From: Pelomyxa schiedti
Lineage: Eukaryota; Evosea; Pelobiontida; Pelomyxidae
Assembly (NCBI GenBank): GCA_020536535.1
Contig: JAHLWZ010000672.1
Coordinates: 82,758 to 146,757 of the forward strand
Length of the DNA: 64,000 bases
Reading direction: 5' to 3'
Shown: in pieces, positions 51,113 through 62,835 of the stretch
Layout of the letters: the number at the start of each line of letters is the position of its first letter
Numbering within the stretch: the stretch's first letter is position 1
Made by a program: the position numbers and the translations under genes
The notes under the pieces: model-generated
What the model saw: the letters and a program-made list of their open reading frames with translations, nothing else
Told to the model about the DNA's origin: nothing
The model's database searches: none

Positions 51113-54100
51113 TCAAGACTTATTATCAAATATAACATAGTTTTCTGGAAATAAACCGGTTTGGCCATTACATCTACCCAAGCACCTGGCAGTGGGTTGG
51201 TTGTTAAAGGAGGTGCGGGAATAGAAGTACCATTCATCTGGAAATCTTTCCAATATCTCTATCACATCACCGGTATGGAAAGCCAAGTCACCTTTATTCT
51301 CTGCCACACAGTCATACCGAGCCACACACGTGATTGGCTTTTTCTCAGTTGCTGGTGGTGATTTCGCGGTGGTGCTGTTGGTTGTGTTGGGTGATATAAG
51401 GGGTGGCGGGGCTGTTGGTAATGGCGAACTTGTGGGAGCCGACGCACTGCAGGGTCCTGCATTTAACTGGCATTTGTTGTGCACAATGGCTTCACAGTTC
51501 TTGCACTCCAATCCTTGAACTGTGAACCTAAGAGGGCGCACTTAAAATGAGAATCCGCTGAGGCTAGGATAAGATACCCAGAAAGGAATGCATCACAAAC
51601 ACTGCACCAGTATGGTCCAACGAAAAACCTTTTCTGCCAGTTGTGTCCAGTACCCACAGAGCTAGTATTTAGGAATCTTGTAACATTCTTAAGCCAACGA
51701 AGGGCTTGGGGAAGGGTGTCAATGTCGGGGCTGTTGGGTTGTGCATATCTATAGAATGATTATTGTGAGCAATTATGAGGTAAAATAAAATACTTTAACA
51801 AATCACGAATCATGAGCTCGTAGCGAGGTAAACGCTGAATAATTGTAATCAAGAGGCTGTCGAATAGCAGTCTCCCCCTCCCCATGGTTGGGTGAGTGAG
51901 GTTATCGACATACTTCTTGAAAATTTTGTTTTCCTCATAGTAAACACCAACTGCTAGCTGTATATTTGAAAAGCGAGTGACAAAGGGTTCATAGAACTAC
52001 GAAAAAATGAGGCGTTTCTCATAAAATCACGCAGGCGGTACTGTAAGGAAGTTTGGATTGCCAACATATGAACAAAGCAAATCTCCGATGTTCGAGCGAG
52101 CAGTCCAATTTTGCACAACCTGTACAAAAGTGCACAAGAAATATAAGTAATCAAAGAAATGTATTTATCAGTAAACATAAACGAAACTGGTGTAAGGTTG
52201 GCCAGAAAATTCGTTTGTAATGCACAAATATTGTCTACGTTGGGAAACATTGTATCCTAGTTACAGTTACTTGATGAAATCGCTTGAGGGGCACACAATT
52301 TCATCAGTGCTAAGTATTTTCTGAGCTTCCAAAGGTGCTTTGATTCGTACCATCTCCTGAAGATTCGCCACAAAAGTTTTTTCTGTAGAAAGAAGTTCCT
52401 TGACAACATTCCGTCTTCCAGTTGATTGTGCAATGAGGCGCAGAACAAAATCTATGAATCTTCTCCTGCGGTATGCACGTTGTATCCGAACCTGTAAGGC
52501 ACGTCACAGGAGTGAGGGAAGGTAAAACTTACTGCAGCTTCCTCCAAGGTGAGAGGCTTCTTAATAGCAGCAGGTGCAGGTGCTATAGACCCAGGTGTCT
52601 TTGGAAGTGGACGGGCCTCTGTCCAATAAAAATAAAAAGGAACCAGTTACTAGATTGAATTGCATGTGTAAAACAGGTACTTGAACATCTTTGAAGTGAG
52701 GTTACTGCAGCAACAGCGCTAGCAGCAACAGCAGTTGCTGATGCAGGTCGAGACGTTACCACCTTGGGTGCTGCAGATCCGCGACCTGCAGGCGTTGTTC
52801 TAGGATCGGGACTGGGACTGGCCTCTCTGGTTGCTCTCACAGGAGTGAGGCTTCTGGAATTGGGAGGAATTGAAGGATTGGGTAGTGTTTGCACACTTTT
52901 GGGGGTAGAAATAGGCTCTGTAGTGGAAGTCTTAGAGGGTGTTGTCTCTTTAAGAACAGGTGCAGATATTTCGAAACTACTTGAACTGCTGGTTGCACTT
53001 GATTGAGATAATTGAGCAGAAGTTGTAGCCACCCCAGAAGTACTTCCCTTAGAACTATCACTGGTACTACTTTTATACGTGGAACTGAGACTGGCCACAA
53101 TAGAAGGGAAAATAGAGCTAAGAGGATTGATAAGAGAAGCTCTTTTTGAGGGACTCTCTTGTACCACTGGAGACTGTTTCGGGGGTTGTTGTGTGACCTG
53201 TGTTTGAGATGACGTTGCCTGTGGTGGTGCTAAAGAGGTCCCATGTGCCTCGGTTGGCTGTACAACAGAAGGTGGCGCTTTTACGTTTGATGCAGAAGCG
53301 GCAAGTGGACTGGGTGAAGTATTTCTGTTAGGTTCTGGTGACGCGTTACGAGAAGCAACCTTTTGGTCATTATGTGGTGTCAGATAAGGTGGTGTCAACA
53401 AGGGGTGGGGTACAGTGTTTGGGGGAGGTGAAGTGTGAGGTACAGTATTGGGGGCAAGTGGAGTGTGGGGAACAGCATTTGGTGGTGTGATGGTTGACTG
53501 AGGATATGGAGTTTTGGTAGGCAACACCTGGGGATTGGAAGTTGGATATGTGAATGAAGAGCTTTTTGGAATTGTAGGGTAAGCCAGTGCACTTGGAGAA
53601 GGTTGGCTTGTTTGTTGTGTGTTTGGGTAATAATTAGGATGTTGAGTGGGGTAGCTTTGGTTAGCATAGCCCTGAGGAGAACTGACGTAACCAGAGTGCT
53701 GTTGTGTAGTATAGCTTGGCTGTGTTTGCACAGGTTGGTGAGAGCTGTACTGTTGTTGCAGTTGGAACTGAAAGTTCTGTTGTTGCTGTGGCGTTTGCAC
53801 TTGAAAGTTCTGTTGTGGCTGTGTCTGGACTGATTGCTGAAAATGTTGAGGTTGAAAACTTTGGGTTTGTTGGGGAGTTGCAGCCACATTATATGTTTGA
53901 TATGTATGCACTTGTTGGGGAGCATAGTTCTGCTGAGCAGATACATTCACATTCACAGTCCCAGTCCCAGTCCCAGTCCCAGTGCCAGTGCCAGTCCCAT
54001 AACTGCCATACCCGAAACCACTGCCAGTAGAAGAAGCCAAATTCGTATTGCGGGATGCAACGCCACTGCCCTGGAGCCCCCCCAGAGAATACGGACCCAC

Positions 54101-54505
54101 ACCACTCGCAGACGGCTGGAACGACGACGACGACATCGACACGCCGTGCGTCGTAGTAGCAGTCGCACCCCCTCCGTAGCCACCCAGTGTGGTCCCCGTA
54201 TTACCAACGGCGGGCTGATGCTGCTGCTGCTGCTGCTGCTGCATCATCATCATCGGGTAAGTCGTCGTGGGAGTGGGAGTCGGACTGGGCGTGGGCGTGG
54301 GCGTGGGGGTAGGCGGGGCGGGAGGCAAGGGGGCCTGGGGCGGTGCGGCGTAGCAGAAGGACCCCTTGGCGTAGCACTCGGCGTGGGCGTAGCCGAAGCA
54401 CATGACGCACTGGATGGCCGACCCGCCGTTGCCAAACACCGGGTACCCGCACTCGACGCACGTGTTGGTCGTGCTCGGCACGCACCCAACATACGAGTGT
54501 GGCAT
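51113..54505 (-). CDS. RhoGEF with IQ motif, DH, C1 and SH3 domains
   Basis: This is an activator of Rho-family GTPases. The start at 54505 gives MPHSYVGCVPSTTNTCVECG with further Cys pairs (CVMCFGYAHAECYAKGSFCY), a zinc-binding motif. About 550 disordered residues follow, with a poly-Gln run and Thr/Pro/Ser/Gln repeats. An IQ motif, VRIQRAYRRRRF, precedes the DH domain: RRNVVKELLSTEKTFVANLQ, TMFPNVDNICALQTNFLANL, FYEPFVTRFSNIQLAVGVYY and RLPRYELMIRDLLKY. No PH domain is recognised. A C1 zinc finger follows, split by an intron (FFVGPYWCSVCDAFLSG, then GLECKNCEAIVHNKCQ). The SH3 domain at the C terminus reads CVARYDCVAENKGDLAF and NGQTGLFPENYVIF. The Cys/His set of the C1 is complete. Identity is firm for DH, C1 and SH3. 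Confidence 0.88.
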
Positions 54506-54765
54506 CACAACAACGAACAAAGGGAAAAAGAAAAAAAAAAAAAACCTGATCAGGGTCCGGGGTTGTTGTTTTGTTTTCTTTATTCTTTCGGCTCCTGCTT
54601 TTGGTGCTTGTTGTTGCTCTCTTCTAAAGAAAAGTCGAAGACTTCTCGGCTTTTTTGAACAGTATGACCTTCGGGAAGAAGATGTTAGCCCCTGGTTGTG
54701 TGGGGGGGGGGATGAGCAGACTTACAATTACATGTTTGGGTTGTTGCTGTCTGTGCCTCTTACAC

Positions 54766-56179
54766 TCACTCTCGGGGAACGTGCCCCGTGAGGCCAAGTG
54801 CATCACACAGAGCATCGCACTGGTGTGCTGAAAACCACTCCAAGAATTCTTGTGGTCCTCTTTTCCCATGCGGTAACTGGTTCCACACTAGGCTTGACTT
54901 GAGGTAGACATACGGGTCACTTAGCTTGAGATCGGTCTCGGTTTCAATTCCTTGTATGTCGCATATAAGTAGCTGTTCTTTGGAGTTCACATAGGTAAAA
55001 TGGCTGAAGGCCTAAAGGTTTGTGGTTGGACTTGCTAACCGTGTAATCTACATACCTGGGCAGTGGGACAAGGTTTGACTTTTTCTACAAAATTGCCATT
55101 ATTATTCCACTTCACCCATTGCTGTGGATTTAGAAATGGTTCTCCCAGAGCAATCACATCACTTCCCAAATCTAGTAGTAGTAACTCAGAATAAGACACT
55201 TGTTTAGCAACGAGATTCTTATGTTTCTAAAAGATCGTAAGAAGAGAGGAGAAGGGGGTGGAAATACCATCAAAGCTTTCTTGTAGCGTCTAGCATACCT
55301 GATGGCAAAGCTTTGTGAAATGATGTCTTTTTCGAAAGCGGCCCTAGCGTCATCTCCCACGCTGAATCCTTGTTTGCTTACTTGCAGGGAATCCAGCATA
55401 ACACCATCCACACTCCCTCTGGCCGGTGGTCCTGAGTCTCGCGAAATAGGAAATTTCACAACACATTGAGTCCTCACATCGCCGTCAATAACTGCAGGGA
55501 ACACTGTTTTGAACTGTCCCTTTCCAACACATGCATTGAATCGGATGTAAATGTCAATGAGACTGGGAGGCTCTTCTATGTATCGCAGGGTATTTGTTTT
55601 GAAGTTGCACTCATATTGGAGTTTTCTTGCTCTCACAAGTGGCCAATTCTTGAAGAGGTCCCAATTCACCACCTTATTTTCTGGGGATTCAACAGCAGAT
55701 ACCATACAGTCTTTAAGCTTTTTAAAAGTTAGTATATATATCTAATTTTAAAGAGTTACCACCCACCTGAGAAGATGAAATCGGTGTAGAGTCTGGTTGT
55801 AGTTGCTATTGTATTGTTAGAGTTGTCCCAGGAAAGTAGTTACCGCACCAGCGTCAAAATTTCCTGGCATTGCTCAAGCAGTTGTTTCTTCTTCTCAATT
55901 GCAGCAATCTACACCTACTAAGTTTGTTGTGCACTGTGATGGATAAAGCACACTCCAGCCACAACATGCAATGTGGTTTCAAACAAAAAAAAAAAAAAAA
56001 AAAAGGAAAGTACCTGCCTTTCTAGCTATCTCCCTCTCTTGCTCCAATTTCCACTGCGCCAAACACGACAGCTGGAACTGCAGTTGCTCGTCCGAAAACA
56101 CCGGCGCCGTAGTAGTACTACTCACTCCCGTTGTAGATGTCGTTGCCGTTGTCGTGGTCGCCGTAGTAGTCGTGGCCAT
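54766..56179 (-). CDS. Alpha-kinase (MHCK/eEF2K family)
   Basis: This is an atypical Ser/Thr kinase of the alpha-kinase family. The start at 56179 opens a Thr/Ala tract, then PVFSDEQLQFQLSCLAQWKL and a coiled-coil-like EKKKQLLEQCQEIL. The catalytic domain has GKGQFKTVFPAVIDG, CVVKFPI with the ATP-binding Lys, FEKDIISQSFAIRYARRYKK, AQAFSHFTYVNSKEQLLICD then IQGIETETDLKLSDPYVY. The zinc-binding end is HQCDALCDALGL. FSHFTY, D-QG and the C-x3-C-x-x-L-G-L ending are the family's hallmarks. It lacks the WD40 repeats of Dictyostelium myosin heavy chain kinases. The protein is about 370 residues. It overlaps no other gene and shares a short start region with none. Confidence 0.9.
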
Positions 56180-56362
56180 CGTGACCCCTCCCAATGTTCG
56201 TTTGTTTGCAAAACAACGACTTTGTTTCTTGGAAGGGTGAAAAAAAAACAGATCTGAGGTGCACTGAGAGTGCCCACTTTTTTTTATTCGATTTATTCTT
56301 ACCTACACAGTGACTGTTGTGGTAACGTCCATGTTTGTTGTATTGGTAGTACCACCAACTAG

Positions 56363-58885
56363 TTAGTCGCTTGGAGGACTCTGTGATGCTTCCTCTTCCT
56401 CCCTAATCAATGAATCAACTTGGGCCAGTATTTCGTCATCCTCCTGGTCTTCAGTGTCGTCACTGTTGTGGAATACTCCCGAATCAGAATCAGAACCTCC
56501 CCACACAATGCGGCTGATTCCACCAAATGCTTGGTTCATCCTGGCCATAAGCCGGTTGCTTTCCTGCAGTTGCTGGTTGACTGACGCCTGAGTGGTAGCA
56601 AGGTCCGCGTCCACGTTGTGTGCTTGGTGGAGCAACTGCGGAAGTGAAAACTTGTGGCTGGCACTGTTTGCTTGTGCCAGGATGTCCGCGTCCTTGGCTA
56701 GGTCACTTTCCATTGAGGAGGACGAGGACAAGGAATCTGTCATGCTGTTGCTGTTGTTGCTGTTGTTGCTGTTGCTGGTGTCAAGGTGCTGTTTCTGTTG
56801 TGGTTGAGGTTGTTGACGTGGTGCAGGTTGAGGAGGTTGCTGTTGTGGTGGTGGTTGTTGGCTGGGTTGTTTTGTTGTGGTTTGTTGTGGAAGTGGAGGT
56901 GATTGTGCAGGTCTATTTTGGGGAATATTTTCGGGCGACATCCTTGGCCCCGGCGGGTGCTGTGGCTGTGGTTGTGGCTGTGGTTTTGGTTGTGACTGCG
57001 GGTGCGAGTGCGGCTGCTGGAGTTGTGGTTGTGGTTGCAGTTGCGGTTGCAACTGGGGTTTTGGTGGTGGTTGGTGTTGCGGTCTTGGAGGTGGAGGTTG
57101 TGATGGCTTTGAATGATGATGTGGCATTTCAGACCGACTTGGTGTTTGCTGGGTTGATGATGATTGGGATTGTGGCTGTTTCGGTTGCGGTTGTGGTTGT
57201 GGTTGTGGTTCTGGTGGATGTAAAGCGAGAGACTTCAAAGTAGCCTTTATCTCCACGGTCCGTTTGACATATTTTTGTATTTCTTTGGTAATGGTAGCCT
57301 TTCGGTTTATGTATTGTGGGGCTAGGTTGTATAAGAGGAAGGAAAACATCGAGGAGCACACATTGGGCGCACAAAGTGAGAAGTTCTATGGCCGACGAAT
57401 ACAGTGCTTGGGCAGCTTCTAGGTCTTGTTGGGAGTCTAGAACAATGAGAACCCCAAATCAGAGAGAGGGAACCTACCAAGAGCTATGGCCTAACGACAA
57501 AGAAAGGTAAGAGTTTGAATCTTTGTACTTAAATGAAAGCATACAGCTTCTGCTACTTTCAGTGCCCCGAGGAGATCCACTTCTTCCATTTCCTGGGGCA
57601 AGTTAGCGGTATTTTGGTTGCCTGTGACAGCTGCTGGAGCCTCTGGTGAAGGTTGAAAGGTGGATTTCACGATATCATTTTTTGTGTGGTGTGTTGGTTC
57701 TTGAGTTGTAACAGGTAATTTTCCATTTTGAGGAGTCGAAGGATTTGAGGTGTTAGGTTGGAGATTGGATAGGCTGAGGGGATTAGCACAAGAATCCTTG
57801 TTGGAAGATGTAGGGAGTGGCAGAGGCCTGGGGTTATTTCCAGAAAATGTGGTGTTTGCACTCGCTTGAAACGGAATTTGGTGTGCACCTGCATTTACGG
57901 GGGTTATGGCTATGGTACTTTGGGTTGATGAAACTGGTTTTTGTTGTAACCTGCTAAGCGATTGGCTGAGCTGGTCTTGAAGGTTGAGTTCCATGTCAAA
58001 GTTTTTCTCCACCAAGCTGGACTGTGTTGGGTGATCCATGGGTGGGGTTGGCCATAGGTCAGGGTTTGTAGATTGTGAGTGCCTCTCTGCTGGTGGTGTG
58101 GGCCACGGGTCGCTGTTTGAGGAAACTTGTGGTGGAGTTGGCCACGGGTCACTATTTTGGGGTGTCATAGGCCATGTTGCTGCACTGGGAGCACTTGGAG
58201 GAGTAGGCCACGGCGTAGCTTGAGGAGGTGTTGGCCAGGGATTTGCTGAAGTGTTGCGTGATTCAGGAACCGGCCAAAAAGAGCCTGGCTGTGTTGTTGG
58301 TGCAGTTTGCCCCCAAGAATTCAGATGTTGTGAAGGATTGGCAGGAGGGGACAAGTCGTGCTGAAACGTATTGCGAATTTGGCCGGGTGGTGTGGGGAAC
58401 ATTCTCACAACAGGACCATCATCTACTTCCTGCCTCACAGCTGGAGTTCTGCACCAAAATAACACATTATTGAATAAGGAAAAAAAAAGACAAGCACGCA
58501 TGCATGCTTGGTAGTAGAGGCCCGGGGTATAACTGGGGCATTTCTAGATGCAGAAAAAAGAGCCCGTCTTGGAGCTGAGTTCCCAAGGGTCTCGAGTTGC
58601 TCACAACAATAAGCAAGCAGTTTACTGACCTTATCATCAGGTCCCTCTAAAGGTTGTTTAACACAACAGCAACAGCAACAGCAACAGCAACAACAACAAC
58701 AACAACAACAACAACAGCAGGAAAATAAAAAAGAAACCAAAAAAAAACCCACGAAAAAGCATACGAGTGAGGGACAATTGGAAACAATGAACAGCAGTGA
58801 GGTAGTGCCTCTTCGCCGCGTCGTTGTCCCCTGTGGCCATCGCCGTTCGAGCGAAACCCACCTCCTCCGCCCCTCGCTTCTTCAT
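56363..58885 (-). CDS. MIT-like domain protein with Pro/Gln-rich disordered body
   Basis: The start at 58885 gives MKKRGAEEVGFARTAMATGD, then AAKRHYLTAVHCFQLSL. After an intron that holds a long (CAA/CAG)n run it continues GPDDKVSKLLAYCCEQLETL. This three-helix pattern resembles an MIT domain, found in proteins of endosomal trafficking. Next comes a body with repeats of the form WPTPP (residues about 100-330). After an intron a second helical segment reads RKATITKEIQKYVKRTVEIK, followed by a Gln/Pro-rich region and an Asn/Ser run. The end is acidic (DQEDDEILAQVDSLIREEEE). The helical pieces suggest a scaffold. Outside the MIT-like part there is no recognised domain. The MIT call is from helix pattern, not from a database. 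Confidence 0.7.
58664..58720. repeat. (CAACAG)/(CAA)n trinucleotide run in an intron
   Basis: About 57 bases of CAA and CAG units lie in the first intron of the MIT-like gene. The read-through frame would be poly-Cys, Leu or Val on the gene strand and is interrupted by the intron reading, so it is treated as non-coding. Confidence 0.7.
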
Positions 58886-58912
58886 CTTGCCAGAGGTGTC
58901 GGTTTTACCAGA

Positions 58913-58941
58913 ATTGATTGGGGAGTTGTTCCCCAATCAAT
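58913..58941. repeat. Perfect 12-base inverted repeat in a divergent promoter
   Basis: ATTGATTGGGGA at 58913-58924 and its exact reverse complement at 58930-58941 are separated by five bases. The hairpin lies in the 160-base gap between the divergent starts of the MIT-like gene and the radical-SAM gene. It could be a regulatory palindrome or a transcript hairpin; there is no direct evidence for either. Confidence 0.6.
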
Positions 58942-59045
58942 CCCTTCTGTGACACTCCGGCGTGATTAGCTTTTCTATCCAAAATTCAGGTCCTACACCT
59001 TCTCAGAACCTTTCCGCTAGCAGATTGTTAATTTCGTTAATCGGA

Positions 59046-60598
59046 ATGTCCAAGGTTACAAGCACGACACGCAGTAGCAAGGTGTTGACGCCCTCGAAAT
59101 TGGAATGTCTCTCTCATTGTGCGACAATCAATCCGTCGGCGGGTTGCGCACATCGATGCATCTACTGCTACGCCGCAGCTTGTTCTTATCTCTCTTTGCT
59201 TTTTCTTTTTCTTTTCCCTTTTTCCTTTTTTTTTTTGTTTTGCTTTTGTGGTTTTTTTTTTTTTCCCCTCCTTTTTGGTGTTCGGGCAATAACACAAACG
59301 AAGGGGTTCTTTAACACACCAAGGGAACCAGGGGCTGTGAAAGTTTACTCCAATTTGGCTGAAAAGGTGGCCCAGGAACTGCGAGGAGGAGTTAATTTAC
59401 CCCCTCGGGTTTATTTCTCCCCCTCGTGTGATGGATTCCAACCTGTAACAGAAGGTTTTCAGTCTAATTCCTTTTTTTTTTTCAAGTTTCAAGCTAACTT
59501 CTTGTCGCAGTGCAAGACATTACGTTCAAAATAATTAAGGAAATTCTGACGCATGGTAAGGAGGTGGCTTTCTTAACCAAAGGCCTTATCCGTGATGACA
59601 CCCTGAAATTGTTGGTGGCACACCCAACCAAAGTTTTTGCACAAATAGGCATAGTTCCTTTTCTCCCAAAACAATTAACACCCTTAAACTCCATAGGACT
59701 TGTGTCTCTTGATGCCGCGGTTGCATCTGTTGTAGAACCTGGCGCAGCGCCTCCCCAAGATAGATTGGCACAAATGCGCGCTTTGGTCGCGTCCAACATA
59801 AGTACCAGTGTTCGCCTGGATCCAATTCTCCCGGGTGTGAGTGACAGCCCAGAGGCACTTAACAGCCTGTTTGAAAGCATTGCCTCGGCTGGTGTGAAGC
59901 GCGCAGCTTGCAGTTACCTATTCCTACGCCCAAAGATCAAGTCTATGATGCAAAGCAATCCTTCACCTATAGTCAAGACCATCCTGGGGCATTACTCTTC
60001 CTCAGGTGCAACAACAACTCTAACGTTGCGTGGCAGTCAATCAAAGATCTGCTGCCTTTCTCACGAGTACAGGGAGTCTCATTACGAACTAATTAAACAG
60101 ATTGCCCAGTCGCATGGGGTGGAAGTCACTATCTGTGCATGTAAAAATTATGATATCGAAGGCTCTTCATCTTGTGGCATTGCCGGTCCTACTCCCGCTA
60201 CTTCAAAAACCACTTCCTGCAAAAAGACCTGTGCTGCCAGGCAAACCACACTCAAACTGGCAAAACCTAAACCCAGCAGTGAATCAGATAGTGAATCAGA
60301 CATAAGTAGTGAGTCTGATGACTCTGGTTCTGACTCCGATTCCAAGAGCGAGGAGGATGAAAGTAGCAGTTCCAGTGAAGAGGAAAAGCCACTTCCAAGG
60401 CACAGGAAGGCCTCAAGCCCTGCAGTTGTGCCCAAGTCCAAACCCAGCACCAAGAAACCTAGAACTGAACCAGAAATTGAGGACTTGGTCAAAACACCAA
60501 CAAAACCCAAAAGTACCAGCACAACCACAAGTGCTTCAACAACCACAACAAGAACAAGTGCCAAGTCCGCTCAAACAGTGGTGAGCAAGAAATCTTAG
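59046..60598 (+). CDS. Radical SAM protein, SplB/DNA-photolyase-like
   Basis: This is a radical S-adenosylmethionine enzyme. The start MSKVTSTTRSSKVLTPSKLE leads to NPSAGCAHRCIYCYAAA, a C-x3-C-x2-C iron-sulfur cluster motif. After a T-rich intron, an exon reads VYSNLAEKVAQELRGGVNLP then YFSPSCDGFQPV. Another, after an intron, reads ITFKIIKEILTHGKEVAFLT. The large last exon has PTKVFAQIGIVPFLPKQLTP, ISTSVRLDPILPGVSDSPEA and FESIASAGVKRAACSYLFLR. That order matches bacterial and archaeal SplB-like radical SAM proteins, though photoproduct repair itself is unproven for this branch. The C-terminal 130 residues are Ser/Asp/Glu-rich then basic, which is atypical of bacteria. The start is the first ATG in frame after the divergent gap. 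Confidence 0.85.
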
Positions 60599-60648
60599 AA
60601 AAATTCTACTTTTTATCTTGCCCCTTGTGGCGTTTGGTTTTTTTTTTG

Positions 60649-61868
60649 TCAGAGAACCTGTTGGATTTGGAGCCTAAGGCCAATTGGGTCATGGAGCTGC
60701 ATTCTGCTAGATAAAAATTTCTCTGCACTGCTTTGTTTGACAGATAGCTCGTAGGTGTTGGAGCTGCCCACAATAACAAACAACGTAGCTTCAGGGGCCT
60801 CGTCATATGTGCGGTATTGAACGAGTGGCATTTCTGGTGTTTCTTCACGAAGCTCAAGTCGCAGTATCAATTTTACTCCTGAAGCGGGTGCCGAGGTAAT
60901 GTTGGTGATGATATTTCCAAACCGGTCAATGTGGACAATGTGTCCTGAAGGAAAAGAGAGGAATAGGGAGTTGGATTCATGTCTGGAGACAAAGGTAATA
61001 ATACCTGCCTGCACAGGGTGGAACAACAGAAGGAGCTATTGGTGCTGGAAGGATGGCACTTGCAGAGAGTTCTTCGCCGGGTGGAAGTATATGCAACTTG
61101 GCAATGTACGCCGCAGCTGGAGCAAATACATCACGGCCGTGGAAAGTACTGGACCGAGCTTCCTGTCAGATAATAAAAACACAGCAAGTTAATGCCAAAC
61201 AGAGTGAAATGGTGCTTGAAGCGAGGTTGAAGAGTGCTGGTAATACTAATTATTAAATGAGAAAAGTTCTGAGACTCCATGCCGTTGTAGGCAAGTTCAC
61301 AGCCCGAACAAACCCATCCTCCAGAACAGCCAAAGTGAGGAGGCCATTGTTTGGTCCCACAAAAAAAAACCGAGAAGTCTGGATGGCCAGCGCTTGCCTG
61401 TTGGTCCCCACACCCGGATCCACAACACACATGAAAACAGTCTAGAAGAATGGTTGAGAAAAGGGAGAGAAAAAAAAAAACAACAACAGCAACAAATACC
61501 TTGTCAGGGAAAAATGAGTAGGAGTTCTTCAGAACCCAGCAACCTTGAGTCACACACTGAGGCATAATGGAGTGACACAAGTCCAACACCACAGGTTGTT
61601 GTTGTTGTCGTTGTTGTGCCACACCGTCCACAATCCCGTTGCTCTCCGGTCTCCCAATTGTGTCCCTCCCTGTCCACACACGCACACAGTCACGTCAATA
61701 AATGAGAACCAAGGTGCAGGAGAAGAACACAGGCTCAAAGCGGCGGGACGCACTCTCGACGACATCGACGGAAAGCATCGACCACGATCTGTGTATCACG
61801 CCCTTCACGATGCCAACGTACTCACTGTCGCCTCCAAAGTCCGTCAGCGTCGCCACCACGCCTTCCAT
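60649..61868 (-). CDS. SAM hydroxide adenosyltransferase (DUF62 / SAM hydrolase family)
   Basis: This enzyme family hydrolyses S-adenosylmethionine to adenosine and methionine using water; fluorinase and chlorinase are relatives. The start at 61868 gives MEGVVATLTDFGGDSEYVGI then VKGVI, with the conserved Asp. Further exons read VVLDLCHSIMPQCVTQGCWV and VFMCVVDPGVGTNRQALAIQ, then FFFVGPNNGLLTLAV, STFHGRDVFAPAAAYIA and HIVHIDRFGNIITNIT. All signature segments of the family (TDFG, VVDPGVG, GPNNG, FHGRD, DxFGN) are present. It ends IGLRLQIQQVL. The family is bacterial and archaeal in most known cases, so transfer is inferred. It converges on the radical-SAM gene with only 50 bases between the stops. 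Confidence 0.92.
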
Positions 61869-62835
61869 CAATCTACAATCTACAGTCTAAACAGTAAGAT
61901 CTCGTAGTTACAAACAAACGTAGTTCTTTTATTTCTATTACTTGTTGTTGGTTGGGTTCGTTTGAAAGGGATTTGATGAAAGAGGTAGAGGTACTGCTGG
62001 GAATGTGCCGCTTGTTGTGTTGATTAGATGAGAGAACCTACCTGGGTTTTAATTTTGTGCATTAGTAAAAAAAAAGTCCTTATAATGTTTTTGGTAGGAC
62101 AAACAAGGGACAAGACTTCTATTTTCTCTTCACAAGAACTAATTATTTTCATCATATCTGGGGTGGAATTAGTTATCAGAGTGGAATACATACAGGAGAA
62201 CAAAAGAAAACCTGTCACCAGTCAGTGAAACTGTGATTCTACTTATCTCTTCAAAGAGCAGGCTGGAAAAGGAAGAGAAACGGGATGGCTCCAATATCTA
62301 CATAGGCCCAGGCAGCATTCCAATGGCTGCATAACTGCGATCGAAATCGAAGCGCCGTAAGGACTTCCGGAATTTTTTGGGAGCCTCCATTCCTTCGTTG
62401 TGGTATAATTTCCACATAGAAGTGCATAATAAGTACCAGAGGCGCCTTCGCCATTCCCCTCCTGTTGCAACTAGTTCAAACCGGAGTTCCAGGCCCACAC
62501 GTTTCAAGGAATCTCTGTGTCACAATGTGAAGATGTTGTTCATCCTGTTACATTGTCGCCTCTACATTCGCAGAATAAGCGGAAAGCGCTTCACACTTGA
62601 GAACAACAGTGTGAAGAGTCTGGAAACCCCATTAACTTCAAGAAGCGGACAAAGTCCTACAACAAAGTCTGGGTGTGGGAGAGGGTTGTTGGTAAATTAG
62701 AATTTTATCTGATAGTGTTCATACGCAGTTGGTTTTTTCCTGACGGCGAGACAATTAATTGCCCGTGATTCGGCAAAAAGCAATTTAATTCCTTGCGGGT
62801 GTTGCGCAACAAGATCTTTTTTCTTGCGACCGGAG
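61869..62835. other. Stretch without a resolved gene
   Basis: This 967-base gap holds coding-like pieces on the minus strand, such as SGTYYALLCGNYTTTKEWRL around 62400 and PAVPLPLSSNPFQTNP around 61990. I could not join them into one gene, and no domain is recognised. A plus-strand frame of similar length exists at 62377-62700. The rest is A/T-rich and looks like intron or intergenic sequence. A small multi-exon minus-strand gene is the likeliest content. Confidence 0.3.

Noticed and set aside
56620-57243. Plus-strand Val/Cys-rich frames at 56620-57243
   Set aside because: These are antisense shadows of the Gln/Pro-rich body of the MIT-like gene.
58435-58752. Poly-Cys reading frame at 58435-58752
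   Set aside because: The (CAA/CAG)n run lies between a GT donor and an AG acceptor that join two parts of the MIT-like helices, so it is intronic.
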